Part shown: positions 35,201-47,375 of the stretch, piece by piece
Layout of the letters: the number at the start of each line of letters is the position of its first letter
How positions within the stretch are numbered: position 1 is the stretch's first letter
NCBI GenBank assembly: GCA_030490835.1
Contig: CM059971.1
Coordinates: 74,790,224-74,854,223, forward strand
Length of the DNA: 64,000 nt
Direction of reading: 5' to 3'
Origin: Annona cherimola
Lineage: Eukaryota > Streptophyta > Magnoliopsida > Magnoliales > Annonaceae
Made by a program: the position numbers and the translations under genes
Notes under the pieces: generated by a model
What the model saw: the letters and a program-made list of their open reading frames with translations, nothing else
Told to the model about the DNA's origin: nothing
The model's database searches: none

Positions 35201-38200
35201 TTTTAGCAAGAAAATTATGAGAAAATATCATGGCCATGCTACAACGCCATCCAGCAACTATAATAAATGCTTCCAAAATACTGAAAGAAACATGGTAGAG
35301 CAATTATGTACTGTAATAATATGGTTTCAGGTCTCAAGCCAGTCCACCTTTCAAAATGCTCCCATCGTTTTTAAAAAAAAAACTCCTAACTTCAATTTCT
35401 ATGAGATGAACTTCTGTGTTTTTAAAGTTGTACTGATGTGCTTTATTGTATTGATTGCAGAAGAAAAGCCGTTTCTGCATCTTTCTGGCAATGATATGAT
35501 TAGCTCAATCTGTCATTCCATAGATTATAACCTCACTGTGTGTACAAGCTTTAAGGTTTCCTGATAAACTGTAAACATTAGGTTCACTATTTGACCACAT
35601 GCACTCCTAGAGGAACTTTTGACAGAGCAACAAAAAGATTAGGGCTCACCACAGCATTATGCCAGATGCCTGCACAATATATACGAAGAGCAGCAAAATG
35701 AGGCAGATTCCGCAGCAGTTCATAGTTGAAAGCAACTAATGCCCCTGGAAGCAGGACAGCTAGAAAAATAGCTATATACTCAATGTGTATGCCCTCGCTG
35801 TTGATCACCACGGTGCCTACAGTATCAGCCATTAGAATCCAGCATTCGAAATTGAAAAATAAAAAAACAACATCCAAGTCCCCAGATGTCTCAGTTTGGT
35901 AGATTTCTCTGTTCATGATGATGATGATGCTAGTAACTACTGATTGTCAAAGGATGTAAGGGAAAGAAAATCATAAAGATTCAATACATAGAAAAACACA
36001 AGCAAGAGGAAGGGTGTACCCAGTGCAAAATGCTCTCATCAATATGGTGTCCAGGGAGGTTGACATGCATGTAGCCTTACATTTATTCTTTGAGTTGTTT
36101 TCATGAATCAAATCCGTGACTGCCACAAGGATCCATATAAAGAACTTCACTCTCACACCAAACAACACCCTCTTGGACAACTATAATGGAACTAAAGCAT
36201 CAAAAATTACATAAAAGAAAATCATGTCTTTAATAATTTATGCAATAAAAGGCTCCCAAAATTTTATGGTGCATGTACTACTAGAAACTGTATATCGCTC
36301 TAAGTCAAGCTTTTCCTTTTTTAACATTCTTACCATATACAGCTCTAAGTCAAGCTTTCCCTTTTTTTAACATTCTTTTGCTTGTTCTTTTAGGACCAAA
36401 GAGAACTCATCTCATGAAAACATGTGTATGTTCAAACATATGCCTATCAAATTGCCATGGATGTTCTTAGAGAGAAGGGCAAAAAAAGTATAGGTAATGA
36501 TTCAATACTTACCTTAAACATGGAGGCTCCATGCTTACCTTTGGTTTTTTAATTTTAAAATATATTTTTTAAAATCTAAACTATTTATCATTTGAACACA
36601 TCTTATTTTATCATGCTACCAAAAATAAACCTAATCAGGAACTTATATCTTGTAAACGAAAGCATCTTTGAGAGTGAATATATTACTATCAAAATTTTAA
36701 AAAAATGTATAGTACAAAAAAGTTTGCAATACATGTAATTTTTGGAATCACAAATATTATTATTATCATCATCATCATCATCCTTCTCTCTACAAATGGA
36801 GATACTCCTCTTTTTAAAAAGAGTTCTGGGATTTCGGGTTCAGGGATATGCTAAATTTCACAATAACAACAGTAATACTAAGTATATAAATAGAAAATAT
36901 TCATCTGAAATGCTTTTCTCTTTATTTTTCTCTTTGTGAAAACAGGATGGATTTTCTCCCGCAGAATATGCTGCAAGGTTTGGGGAAGATATGCCAGATT
37001 GTATTATTATAATAATGTAATACTAAGTATTAATCTAAAAGGATCCACCAAATCTACAGAGAGGTTTCAGGACTTCAGCCAATAAAATTTTTTTAAAAAG
37101 TAAATAAATAATAGAAATCCGCAAATAATACAAAATGAACGAAAAATGAAAATAAATCAGAAGCGGCAAAACATAATTATACCAAGCTCAAATCATTTGA
37201 AGGAAAAACAACCTGCATAAGTAAATGAAATCCACAACAACATCCCACCTCAGATTTCTCAAAAATTGTTGTACATAATGTTCCCCAAACTTACAATGAT
37301 TTACAAAATTCAGATAGCCAGAGTTCCTCAACCAAAAAAAAAAAAATTTCAAAAATTAAAAAAATTTGAAAAACATCAACCATTTCAATGCTCCACTCTC
37401 AGAAAAAGAGAATTGTGGGGGCTCCCCAAATCTTATGATAGATTCAGCTGTATGAAATCTAAAGCTCAGAGTGAGAGTAAGAGATCTCCATTGACAGCAA
37501 CTTGTGATAAATAATATTTGGCTAAGGGCTTTACACAAATATTAACAACTGAAAAGCAGTGATTGGGTGTTTCACCTAAACTTCTTTCTTTCCTTTCCTA
37601 TTCATGACCTACAATCTATGACAATGACAGAGAGGGAGGAGAACCAAGTCAATCATAACAAACATCAATGGAGCATCAACAGAAGTATCTTTTCAACATA
37701 TGCATTTGTGCACGAGATGTCTCTCTTTGCAACCCATTTTCTAAACCTTCTCTAACCCAACCCAACCTAACTCAACCTAACTGCTAAAAACTGGGCCAAG
37801 AAAACAATCCAAGTTCCCATCACCCTACTTTCAACCCAAACCCATAACCCAACCGCCACTCCTACACGCATCTGAATTCACAGTGTCAACCCAAAGCCAA
37901 CACAGGTAGCTTTGGAGATTTGGTCTCTTCGATTTGTGGGTTTGGTTGTATTGACTTTATTAGTTGTAAGAACAGAAAATTCAGGTAGGATTCTTCCAAT
38001 TTGTCAATTGATTCAGCTAGATCAGTGAATCTCTGAAGGTTTTTTGGTGCATAAATAAGTGAAAACTGTATGTTCTCTTTTATAGTTTAGTTGAACTTGG
38101 ATTGGTTTTTCATGACTAGCGCTGCCCTTTTCACCTTCTCAACTGGAATTGTCACTTGACACAAGGAATGATGTTTTGATTTAATTGATTTTGAAGTCCT

Positions 38201-41200
38201 GAAATTTACTATTCTTCAATTTGTAAATTTTGATAATCTTTCATTTTTTTTCTTTATTTAGTAGCAAATTACTAAGACTAGTATAAATTCCTTGCAGGAA
38301 TTTTTAATTTTATTTTGTCCACAAGCTTATCAATGGTACAGTTTGTTTATTTACAGCAGTATTTTGCTTTATTGCAATATCTTTTTTGAAATCTAACAAT
38401 TTCCATAAATGCTGTTGTAATTCAGTTGAGTTTACCAAGTTTAACACAATTTCAGCAGGAAGAGTACTTTTGAAAATGAATGTGCTTGTCACTCACAAAA
38501 TTTCTCCTTTTCAAGTCAGATCACTTGAAACCTGGTGAGTAAAAGATGTTTCATCTAAACTCACAAAGCAGTAAAGGTTTTTTTTTCTTTGGTTGGGGGC
38601 TGAACTAAACCCAACTTCAAAATTGGTTTGAACATGACCCAACTCCCAATCCGCCCTAACCCAACCTGATCAACACTGGGCTGGGATGAATGGGTTGAGG
38701 GTTGAACCCAACACACTTGCACCCCTACCTCTAAATCCCCTCTCTCATATACTTCTCAGATCTCTCGAAGCTATACTTCGCAGATTTCAACACTACAGTC
38801 ACACATGACAAGAGCTATCATAGCAAAATAGACAATATAGAAACAAAAATTAATATATATCACATATGAATACCAGCAAAACAAGTTGGAAATAGGCCAA
38901 ATTTTATGAGAAAAATAAAATCACACGCATTAATCTAATTCACTAGTCTGCTAAAATTTCAATCAGAAAACGCTAAGGTAAGAGGAGTTAATCATATCTC
39001 CCATATCATCCAGATAGAAATAAATCAGAAATGAGAGAAATATCAATGGACAAAATATCAGATCTCAAAGACTGCAGAAGAAGAAACAGTGAAACAGACC
39101 TTGCAGCAGCAATAGCATGACCAAACTCATGAACAGCTATGGACATCAAGGTTGAAGAGATCATACATCCAGCATCCAATGCTGAAATTCTCAGTCCAGG
39201 AACCTGTACAGGAAATGGATAAGAAAATGGCATATTCTTGAACAATCCAAACACAAAAGCACAAGGAGAAATGAGAAGCCACAACCAGAGAAGAAAATCC
39301 AAACAAAATTCCTGTGGAAGAGCTTCCATTGTGCAAATATAAAGCTCCAATGAATTCATGAAGTAGGATCTATGAGAGACAAAAAGCAGTCAATCCAGAG
39401 ATGCTGTTAGTATCCATGGAAGGTAGAACTAACATGGAGCAAATAAACATGACATTCAAATCACTAACAACATATTATTGCCATTATGGATGTCTCTGTG
39501 GGAGAATTCCAGTAGTGACTTTCATAAGAAATGTAATGTTACTCAAGCCTCAAACAATTCACATCCTGCAAAACCATGACCAATGCAGACGCCTGCAACG
39601 AGTAGTGCCACCATAAGATTTGATGAAAGAATGAATTACACCCAGCCATCAACACTTCATCAATCATTACTTCTGAAGGTAACTAAATGTCATTTACCAC
39701 ATTCTTTGAATCCTGAATTTATTTATACTAGTTGAATTTAAGCCTTTTATTAGATCTGCAAACATTTTTTTTGGATAATTTCTTTTCAAGTGATGATAGC
39801 TCACGCAATTGCAGCATGCATCTTTATCATTTTATCCTTTTGGCTCAAATTAACTTTAATTTTAGACGCTTCTGTATAGATCTCTTGACTAGAAGAATGA
39901 TCATTTGATAGCCCTCTATTCATGAGAGAAGCTGACTTCAAACCACTCCAGCTCCCAGTGTAGACCTTCATCAAAAAGTAAAGCACTACATACTGCATGT
40001 AGATCCAGGAAATCATATTTTTGCAACGCATCACAGCAACTATATTGTCATGCAAATTTGACAATAAAGGTAACACTGTCACTAACTCATCCACTTCATC
40101 CATTCAAAAATCTGATTCTATCGAATGCTCTCAAGTTGGCAAATGATTTATCAAATGTTTCAAGTGAACCTCCACTTCAAGAATGTGTAATTTGTCAAAA
40201 ACTAGGATTCATATAAATTCAACGATATAGTAAATAATGAACATCTGCATCATTTCCTCATGGAATCCATAAACCTCTAAGCTTTTAAAGATTCTCTTCG
40301 TTGTACAGTCATTTTGATCGAGAGATAGTGAATGGCCAGTATTCATCGATCTCTTGATATTGAGGCTGAAACCAATCCCTGCTTCAACCTTTCCTTTGAT
40401 CAAATTCCTTCTTGGTTAGTAGCAGCTACTTCTTTCACATTGAAATGTTTCCCAATTTCATGACCACAGAAAGTTGTCTTTCTTTAATGAAGGATTATGA
40501 CGTCATTGCTCCACTATGAGAATCAGCTAGAAATCCCAACCACATTAAACGTGCAATGTCCAACAATATATTTTTATGTGATGTAGACAGATACCTATAT
40601 GTCTGAGTTTAAAAAATCACCAATTCATGTGGATTATCCCTGTTCACCATGCTACGTGAAAATATAGCCAGCAGCATGGTTCATGCTGGCAATCAAGCAT
40701 CCAATTTACATTTTATAACTGGATTCTTGAAATAGGTTAAAAAATCACATAAGCCATCAAAAGAAAATCTATATTATTTTCCCTTCTTTATAGGTTAACA
40801 GTAGTCTGGTCCAAAAGGTACTCAAGATGTGCCTTTGCAACTCCAATTTTAGATAACATTATTATAAAAATGCACCAACACAATAACATTACAGTTTAAT
40901 AATGCTTTAATAGATAACAATGAACCAGGGAAAAAGTGAAGTCCCTTCTGCCTGCCAAAAGGGAGTCAAATCCCCAGCAGCCCCATAAAAGATAAGGTTC
41001 ATCAAGCAATTTGAGGTTCTACTTCAATATCAAGACAATGAAGAATATAGGCTGTTCAACATCTCTTAATTAGACCCATATAGCTGCTGGTAGTACCTTC
41101 AAATCTCAGTTGGATATGAACTGGATAGGAAAATGAGGCAAGATCTTAATTTGGTAGAGACACAACTGCTGAAACAAATACGGAATCCTCTTTTCCTGGA

Positions 41201-42489
41201 AGCCAGAGGACGACGGATGCTTGTTGGCATATCGCTTTCAATATATGTTTGTTGAAACTGGAAGAAGAACTCTTCATTTATGGATAATTAGACTCTTGAT
41301 GTTGGAGGTGTCAACATGTCAAATTTCCATTGGCTTCACATGCCTAATGGTATTAGCAAATGCCTAGCTACTGAAAAGAATTTCAGTTGCTTTTTGATAA
41401 TCAGAAAATGGGTTTGGCTCAATTTGGATGGTAGGGTGTCCACAGCATGTCGTTTATGTGATCATTTTAAGGGTAGCCAATCAACTTGAACGCCCACAGG
41501 CATAGTTTAGCAATAACACTTATGGATGAATACAGAGTCCTATACAGGCCCTTTCATTTTTTTTTTTTCCTTTTATTTTGGTAGAGGGAAAAGGAGGGAA
41601 TAAGATAAAAGGGTCTCCACAGGGCAATTTTAGCTTTTGTTTTCTCATGGGCATGGGAAATCAAGAACTAGGAGATTATTTTGAATTAGAAAAATTAATC
41701 TTCTATATTAATTTTCTATATAATAGATTCATTCTCTTCACCAGATTGCTCACAAAATAAAGCCAATTGTTGAACTGAATTAACGCATTAGTGTTGATAC
41801 TTGAGCTTCTACTTTCCACTAAGCTTCCTAGTTTGCCTGCATAATGGATCATAGGCCAGTATAATTGTTCATAATGCTTGACAAGTACTCATCGAACAAC
41901 AGAACTAACAAATTGACAATGGGTCAATCGGTGTTTGTTGCAATACAAAAGACAAACAAATGGCCTGGATTTCATTTACGGCTTGCGCAATGCAAAGATG
42001 CTCTTCAAATACAATCCCAGTGAATGCAAAATTAATACCCAACATGTATTCCGCTTACTGCAATAGCTACAATTAGTGCCATGATTCCAACTCCAACTCC
42101 AGCCGAAAACCATACTCGCAAAAGCCTGTGATAACAAAAAGTTCCAAGTTTTCGTTTTTATAAGCCAAAATAGAAGCAGCAAAGCATGCAGACTAGTACA
42201 ACCACCGGGCTGGTGGCAATCGATCCTCCGTGCCGTGCGTACCTCGCATGTCTGCGTCCAAAGGAAAGGAGAGGATCGTTCAAAGTAGAGATCTTGAAGT
42301 CGCAGTACCTGAAATCGAGAAATGGATGGCTTTAGAGGCACCGCCCAGAAAGAATGAAGGAAGCATGTAGAGGACAGGAGAGAAGAGGAAGAGGGCATAC
42401 CAGCAGGAGAAGGTGTGAGAGAGGCGGGTTGTACGGACAGGGAGGAGGGTTTGCCCGCGCGCCGCCCTTCGCGGTCTCCGACCAGCCAT
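32161..42489 (-). CDS. Site-2 protease (S2P), intramembrane zinc metalloprotease
   Basis: S2P makes the second, intramembrane cut that frees membrane-anchored transcription factors (in plants, bZIP17/bZIP28-type) after site-1 protease in the Golgi. Exons, in coding order: 42489-42401, 42308-42243, 42125-42059, 39369-39286, 39203-39100, 35797-35650, 35115-35035, 34942-34478, 33287-32919, 32340-32161. All joins are GT-AG and in frame, giving 550 residues, slightly longer than the human protein. The zinc motif HEFGH is at 127-131 (Glu128). The second catalytic motif, NSLPVFFLDG, puts Asp496 in LDG. Hydrophobic segments lie near 53-80, 105-125, 143-165, 187-208, 470-495 and 524-545. A luminal PDZ-like, Cys-containing insert fills about 214-465. 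ATG 42489 begins the basic, Thr-rich N-terminus usual in plant S2P. Introns 3 and 5 (2.7 and 3.3 kb) carry repeats. Confidence 0.94.
34123..34287 (-). repeat. Two-copy 82-bp repeat in S2P intron 8
   Basis: AGGTCCAATCTATG-CAGATC starts at 34123 and 34205. Each copy continues through a CTGCTAATTCTAC-TGATTGAA block and a TCTGTTCCTCTCACAT block. Intronic; no function is evident. Confidence 0.8.
35798..39099 (-). other. S2P intron 5 (3.3 kb)
   Basis: A long intron between the HEFGH-coding exon and the next. It holds a 45-bp tandem duplication at about 36297-36385 (GCTCTAAGTCAAGCTTT). It also has two blocks rich in CCCAACC/AACCCAA (37750-37875 and 38610-38730), of the type found near hAT element ends. 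No coding sequence is recognised. Confidence 0.6.
39370..42058 (-). other. S2P intron 3 (2.7 kb)
   Basis: A long intron with a 100-codon - strand frame at 40103-39801 that I do not recognise, and no consensus transposon structure. Probably old insertion DNA. Confidence 0.5.
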
Positions 42490-42760
42490 GCCTGCTGCTC
42501 TCTGCTGCTGCGGCTGCGGCTGCTCTCTCTCTCACTCTCTGTGTCTCGTACTAGCTCCCCGTGCTAGTATCCGCCACGTGCCGGCGTGCGTACATCAGAG
42601 ATGCGGTGTGGGTGGGCTTTTTGCATTTTAGGCACTTTAATTTTGCAAATGTTCTTTCGAAGCCATGGTGTTTTTCGTATTTGCATTTTAAACTTTAAAT
42701 TTTGTCATTTTTGTTGAATTTTATAGGTTATCACCAATGCAAGCAAGGATGCTTTTGGTA
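42490..42760 (-). promoter_or_regulatory. S2P leader and upstream region
   Basis: The leader next to ATG 42489 is GC-rich, with CAG/CTG-type triplets and a CT run at 42523-42540 (GA on the S2P strand). No clear TATA box could be chosen. The balanced composition ends near 42610, which may mark the promoter edge. Confidence 0.45.
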
Positions 42761-42985
42761 TGCTACAAATTTTAATTTTTTTTCCCACTATATACCTTCT
42801 CATAATATTCACCATCTTAATTTCCTGTACTTTTCAATGATTACTTTTACCTTTTAATATTTTTCATATCTAATTACGTTATGTTTCAACAGTTACCTCA
42901 ATTATATCACATTATTATCTTACCATTCAAAATTTTCTTGAAAAATTTTTCTCCATGAGATTTTTTTTTTTTTTTTTTAACTTCC
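42750..42985 (-). mobile_element. Tourist-like MITE relic, reverse orientation
   Basis: Read on the - strand it carries family wording: gagaaaaattttt, aatgtgatataattgagg, ttaaaaggtaaaag and aatcattg. The ends are decayed. It lies about 260 bases upstream of the S2P start codon. Confidence 0.4.
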
Positions 42986-43055
42986 ATTCTGTATGAAATC
43001 ACTCTAAAGTCTAAAATGCAACAAATTTTAGACTTTCAAATTTAAAATGCAAATA

Positions 43056-43299
43056 GCCACCACCGAGGGTTTGTCTTGGTAGTAATGCCTAGGGCAAAAG
43101 GTAGCTCGGTTAGGTGTTCAAGTCTTCCCTCCCTTGATGTGGAGTGAGAGCTTTCACAATTTCTCCCTTATATGGGGGTATTTGCAAATTTCCCCCTATG
43201 TAAGAGTGTTATAGAAAAATTGTTTTCATTGTATGAGAGTTTTAAATGTGCTTGATTGTAATATTAATTATCATGATGTATAAATGTCAATCAAAAAAA
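43056..43299 (+). mobile_element. tRNA-derived SINE with perfect 14-bp target duplication
   Basis: TTAAAATGCAAATA stands directly before (43042-43055) and after (43300-43313) a 244-bp unit that starts GCCACCACCGAGGG and ends in a short A-rich tail (CAATCAAAAAAA). A box A-like TTGGTAGTAATG (from 43075) and a box B-like GGTGTTCAAGTCTTCC (from 43111) give an internal RNA polymerase III promoter. The intact duplication shows a fairly recent LINE-mediated insertion. Non-coding. Confidence 0.8.
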
Positions 43300-43799
43300 T
43301 TAAAATGCAAATACAAAAAACTCTAGATTTGAAAAAAAATTGCAAAATTACGAAGTCCAAAATGAAAAAAAACCAGGGTTTAGTCAGCCATGAGATGGGA
43401 TTCGGCTTCGTCATTATCGGCCCCTGCATTGAAAGAAATTCCCGCAAATTCGTTTCTTTTTTGAAGAAAATGCTATTTTCCCCCTATGAAAGGGAAGTGA
43501 AAAGATACAGAAATATGTCAACCTTAAAATAAAATATACTTCAATCACGGAAGATGGATGATAATTAGGAAAAGGCAAGATTGATAGGGTGATTCCACAT
43601 GATAAAAAAAAATTGCTTTTAAAAGAAATTTTAAATGTTCTAATTGAATTGAATTCAAGTTAATCATTTGGATTGAATTCAAAATAATAAAATTTTACAA
43701 ATTACAGATTCTTTACTATCAGTTTTTGGCTAAAGGACATAAGTCGTTAATCTAAATGCTTGAAGGGGCGTGCGTGAGATAGGTACATAGTCTATCCAT

Positions 43800-44010
43800 T
43801 GCTTAAAAATATAAAACGTCGGAGTCCGGGAACGGAGTTTGCTGGTCGAAGGCTTGCGTTCCATTGCAACATTCCCTTTCAAGTCATTATTAGATTGGAC
43901 AAGCTTTAGGAGACGTTTCTCTCTTTTAAAATAATCGGACTAGGGACCTTGCATTTTTGGTAAGTTACCTTACCGCTCAATCATCCAAGTACATTTTTTC
44001 CAACTTTTCC
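43800..44010 (-). mobile_element. Possible second SINE, - strand
   Basis: On the - strand, ACTTGGATGATTGAGCGGTA (box A-like) is followed about 25-35 bases on by AGGTCCCTAGTCCGATTA (box B-like). GC-richer unique sequence follows to about 43810. The body differs from the 43056 SINE. Target duplication not found. Confidence 0.4.
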
Positions 44011-45008
44011 TCAACGGACGTAAACCCAAACATGCATAATTGTTCCCATGTATAACATATTGGGATTTTCTAAAAAAAAAAAATCTACAATTGTGTTATC
44101 TTTAGTAATGCTCTTAAATTTTAAGCGTTTACAATAAGATTTTACGAAAATATGTTAACCTTTTGTCATTATTTCAATATTTAGGCTTCAACAAAAACAT
44201 TAATCTATTTAAATTCAAGTCGGCCCAATAATTTATGCTTCAGCTATGTAACAGCTTCAACTGCTTAGAAGCTTCATGAGCTCCACCCATATGAAAGGTC
44301 CCTGCACTTCCTCAAGTAATTTGATCAACACTAAACAACGTCAGTAAAGGTTAGGTTGATAAAAATTTAATAAAAAAAATCTGTTGGATCTTTGTTTAGT
44401 TAATGGCAATTTAGTTCTGAAAAAATGAAAATTTTGCAGGAAAAAAGTATTGATAGTTGATAGGAAGAATCATTTGGTGTATTATGTATTTTACAAAACA
44501 TGCATATTCTACGGATAGTTTTGGGATGAATTTTTTTTTTAATGGAGTTGAGTTTATATAACCTTTTGATTTGGGCTCAACGTGATGGCTAATTCAAAAT
44601 TCAACCCCACTCATTTCATCTACAATTGTAAAATATTGTGAACAAGAACCATTTCAACGTCTTATGTGAGTCGTAACAGTTATAAAGATACACTGTGCAA
44701 TGCAGATACAAGCAAACGATGAAAAGATGCCAAAAAGCAGCACACCAGGCATAAGGGGAGGCGAGATGGGATCTTCTCGCATACGTACAAACCAAGCCTC
44801 CCAATCCGAACGGCCATCCTTTTAACCGCGCTTTTTTCTGCTTTTCAAGTATCAAAGTAGGCGTAGGAACGCAAGTTTCAAACCGTATTCCAAATTTCAG
44901 AGCCCGGGCGCAGCGCAATTCGCGCTCATGCTTGGGTTTAGTGCCTAAGGTTTTAGGCTCTCCACTCTGATGGGAGCTATTGTCTTCCGTATGAATGGGA
45001 TGTCTCTT
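44011..45008. other. Intergenic, no gene recognised
   Basis: AT-rich DNA. A 100-codon frame on the - strand (44918-44616) lies in a GC-richer patch but matches nothing known to me. Confidence 0.4.
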
Positions 45009-45192
45009 GGGACCCTGATTCCATACGCCCGGGTTATACTTATTTTTTTTACAATATTGTTAATCTATATCTATTTAAGATGTGTATAAATTTTTACTAT
45101 TTTTAGAGTATTTTATATATTTATTTTTTATTTTTGAATATCAGTGACATTTTAAGTAACTTATTGCTCCCGGGCGCATGCAATCGGGACCC
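45009..45192. mobile_element. Small foldback element with GC-rich tips, family C
   Basis: The left end GGGACCCTGATTCCATACGC pairs with the right end, read on the other strand as GGGTCCCGATTGCATGCGCC. CCCGGG is present in both arms. The AT-rich interior carries the family C wording (ttaatctatatctatttaagatgtgtataaatttttac). It is 184 bp long, so mostly arm. Confidence 0.6.
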
Positions 45193-45214
45193 TGTCTCCT
45201 GCCACTACCAACAT

Positions 45215-45584
45215 GGACGCTGGTTCAATGCACCTCAATGCACCCGGGTGTACTTCACCCTTTTTTTAAAAAAAAATTTCAAATTTTTTTTATGAAAATG
45301 TTAATATAAGTGCATTTAACATGTGTATAAATTTTTACCATTTTTAAAGATTTTTAGATTTTTTTCGGATTTTTTAAAATCAGTAGCATTTTTAGTAATT
45401 TTAAATTACTCAAAATAACACTGATTTTAAAAAATTCAAAAAAATATCTAAAAATCTCCAAAAATGATAAAAATTTATATATATGTTAAATACACTTAGA
45501 TTAACAATCGTGTAAAAAAAAATCAAAAAAAATTAAAAAACATGAGTGAAGTACACCCAGGGCGGGTGCATTGAACCAGCATCC
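45215..45584. mobile_element. Long-armed foldback element, family C (best copy)
   Basis: GGACGCTGGTTCAATGCACC at 45215 pairs with GGATGCTGGTTCAATGCACC read from 45584, one mismatch in 20. Complementarity continues for about 170 bases per arm through the GTGTACTTCA block and an AT-rich part with 'taagtgcatttaacatgtgtataaatttttaccattttt'. It is non-coding and sits 22 bases from the related 45009 element. Confidence 0.75.
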
Positions 45585-46189
45585 CTCCCAGCATAGGTAT
45601 TATCCATCCGCGGAGCAAAAATTTTTGGACAAATTAATCTGAATGATTGATTGCGTTGTAAGCAAAAGAAATCTTGTAAAGTATACTTCCAAGATGGAAC
45701 GATAAATAAAATTTCAAATGCAGGATGGGATAATAAATAAAAGAAAATTTGAAAAAAAAAGGAGAAATAAACAACTATAATTAAATACCTAATCATCGTA
45801 AGGCTCCGTTTGAGTGAATCGCTTTACGTACGAGAAACTAGATGAGCACTTCTAAGGAAAGCCATATTATCAGGCGTCTGTATTACACGCTTCTTGATCA
45901 TCTTTTTAGCTACAAGAAAGGAGAAATGCACTGCTGCAAGCACGCTTAGGTTTATAATGGCTAGGCATGCATAAGCATGTAAGTGCCCTTGAAACGCATT
46001 GCCAAACGTTTATTGAACTGAAGCACATAATACTGATAAAGCTCATAGAAACAATCCTAATTCAGATAAATATAAATAAAAATGGGTTCTGCTTCACCCT
46101 TCTTGTACGTAACCTCTTCTCCACTTTTAATATCTTGATGATTAATTAAAAATCCACAGTTGTCAAAAAAAAAAAAAAATCCACTATAT
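45585..46189. other. Intergenic, no gene recognised
   Basis: AT-rich sequence with no coding or repeat signature that I can name. Confidence 0.45.
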
Positions 46190-46600
46190 CTATCATTCTA
46201 TTGTATTTAGCATCATTTATATTATTATAAAAACTTTTTTACTTGTCTAATATCATTACACATGGGCAATTTCTACAAATTTGTAAAATCAACATAAGAA
46301 AAAAGTTTAATACTAAAGAATAATTTTAAAGTTGTATTTGCAACATCTAAACAATCTAAAATGTCATTACTATATGGATAAATAATTCTACAAAATATTA
46401 TTATATTATAATATATATGTTGATGGGCCTACGCATCAATATATATTTTTCAACAAAAACGGCCCATGCACATATTTGATATGGATGAAATTTGGCCTCT
46501 AGCTAAACAAATATGTTAAATATAATGAATGAAGTAGATTTCATATCAAGCATCTAGCCATTAAAAAAAGAAGAGATTAAATGAAAATGCTTTTATGTAA
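46190..46600. mobile_element. Foldback element, family A
   Basis: The right half 'catatttgatatggatgaaatttggcctctagctaaacaaatatgttaaatataatgaatgaagtag' matches the right arm of the 10562 copy. The left half has the mirrored 'ctattgtatttagcatcatttata'. The centre lies near 46400. Ends are frayed. Confidence 0.6.
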
Positions 46601-47111
46601 CCTCATTACCATAAGCAAAGCCTGACAAAAATTTTGTACCAAGTTATGATAATAATAATAATACCCTAAGGGCTTGTTTCGCATGGAGTTGGTTTCAATG
46701 CCTAATCCATTACAAAACTCAAAATTTTATGCAAAAGCCTAACTTCAATGTTTCTCCCTAAACATGCTCTTAAGCATTTTTTTTCTTTGGTACATATATA
46801 AAGGGAAGTGACCTGTACAATTTGTCATATACATATTAACTTGCAACTTGGGCATCTTGGTCACTCATTTTTCCGAGGATAATGAAGATTGTTAAATGAA
46901 AGACAGACCTTTTACCAAAAAAAAAAAAAAAAAGCCACTAAACATTTAATATCTCGCAATTAGGAAGGGGCATTAGAATTCAACATCGACTACCAGAATC
47001 ACTAATTCGCACCCATAAAGAGAACAAGTTTTGGCAGGGAAATGCCCTCTTAATATTTATAAGAAATTAGGGATGTTGTGTTAACTTCCTCGATTCGCAT
47101 CCTACAATTGA
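46601..47111. other. Intergenic, no feature seen
   Basis: AT-rich spacer with a poly(A) run near 46917-46933. No gene. Confidence 0.5.
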
Positions 47112-47375
47112 GGGTGTGTTTGGTTGGGGGTAAAACTTTTAAAGAAAAGTTTTTGAGATAGAAGTTGTCACATTGATAGAAAATGATGTGATATAATAGG
47201 AGTAATGATGAGAAGTAAAGAGAATAAAGTTAAAATAGATAGGTTAGTTGTATAGATAGTTGTGTAGAAATGATTGAAAAGTAGGGTAGTTTGTATAGGA
47301 AAATGTGAAAAAATAATTAAAAAATAGAGTAGTTATGGAGAGTGAAAAGTTTTAAATTGAAAAGTTTTGGTTGAC
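47112..47375 (+). mobile_element. Tourist-like MITE copy
   Basis: It begins GGGTGTGTTTGGTTGGGGG and carries the full family order: aaaacttttaaagaaaag, gaaaatgatgtgatataat, agttaaaatagat, gttgtgtagaaatgattg, aataattaaaaaatagagt, aaaagttttaaattg. The right terminal repeat is not clear, so it may be truncated. Confidence 0.6.

Noticed and set aside
37743..38730. One hAT element bounded by the two CCCAACC-rich blocks in S2P intron 5
   Set aside because: The two blocks are in the same orientation rather than inverted, and no target duplication was found.
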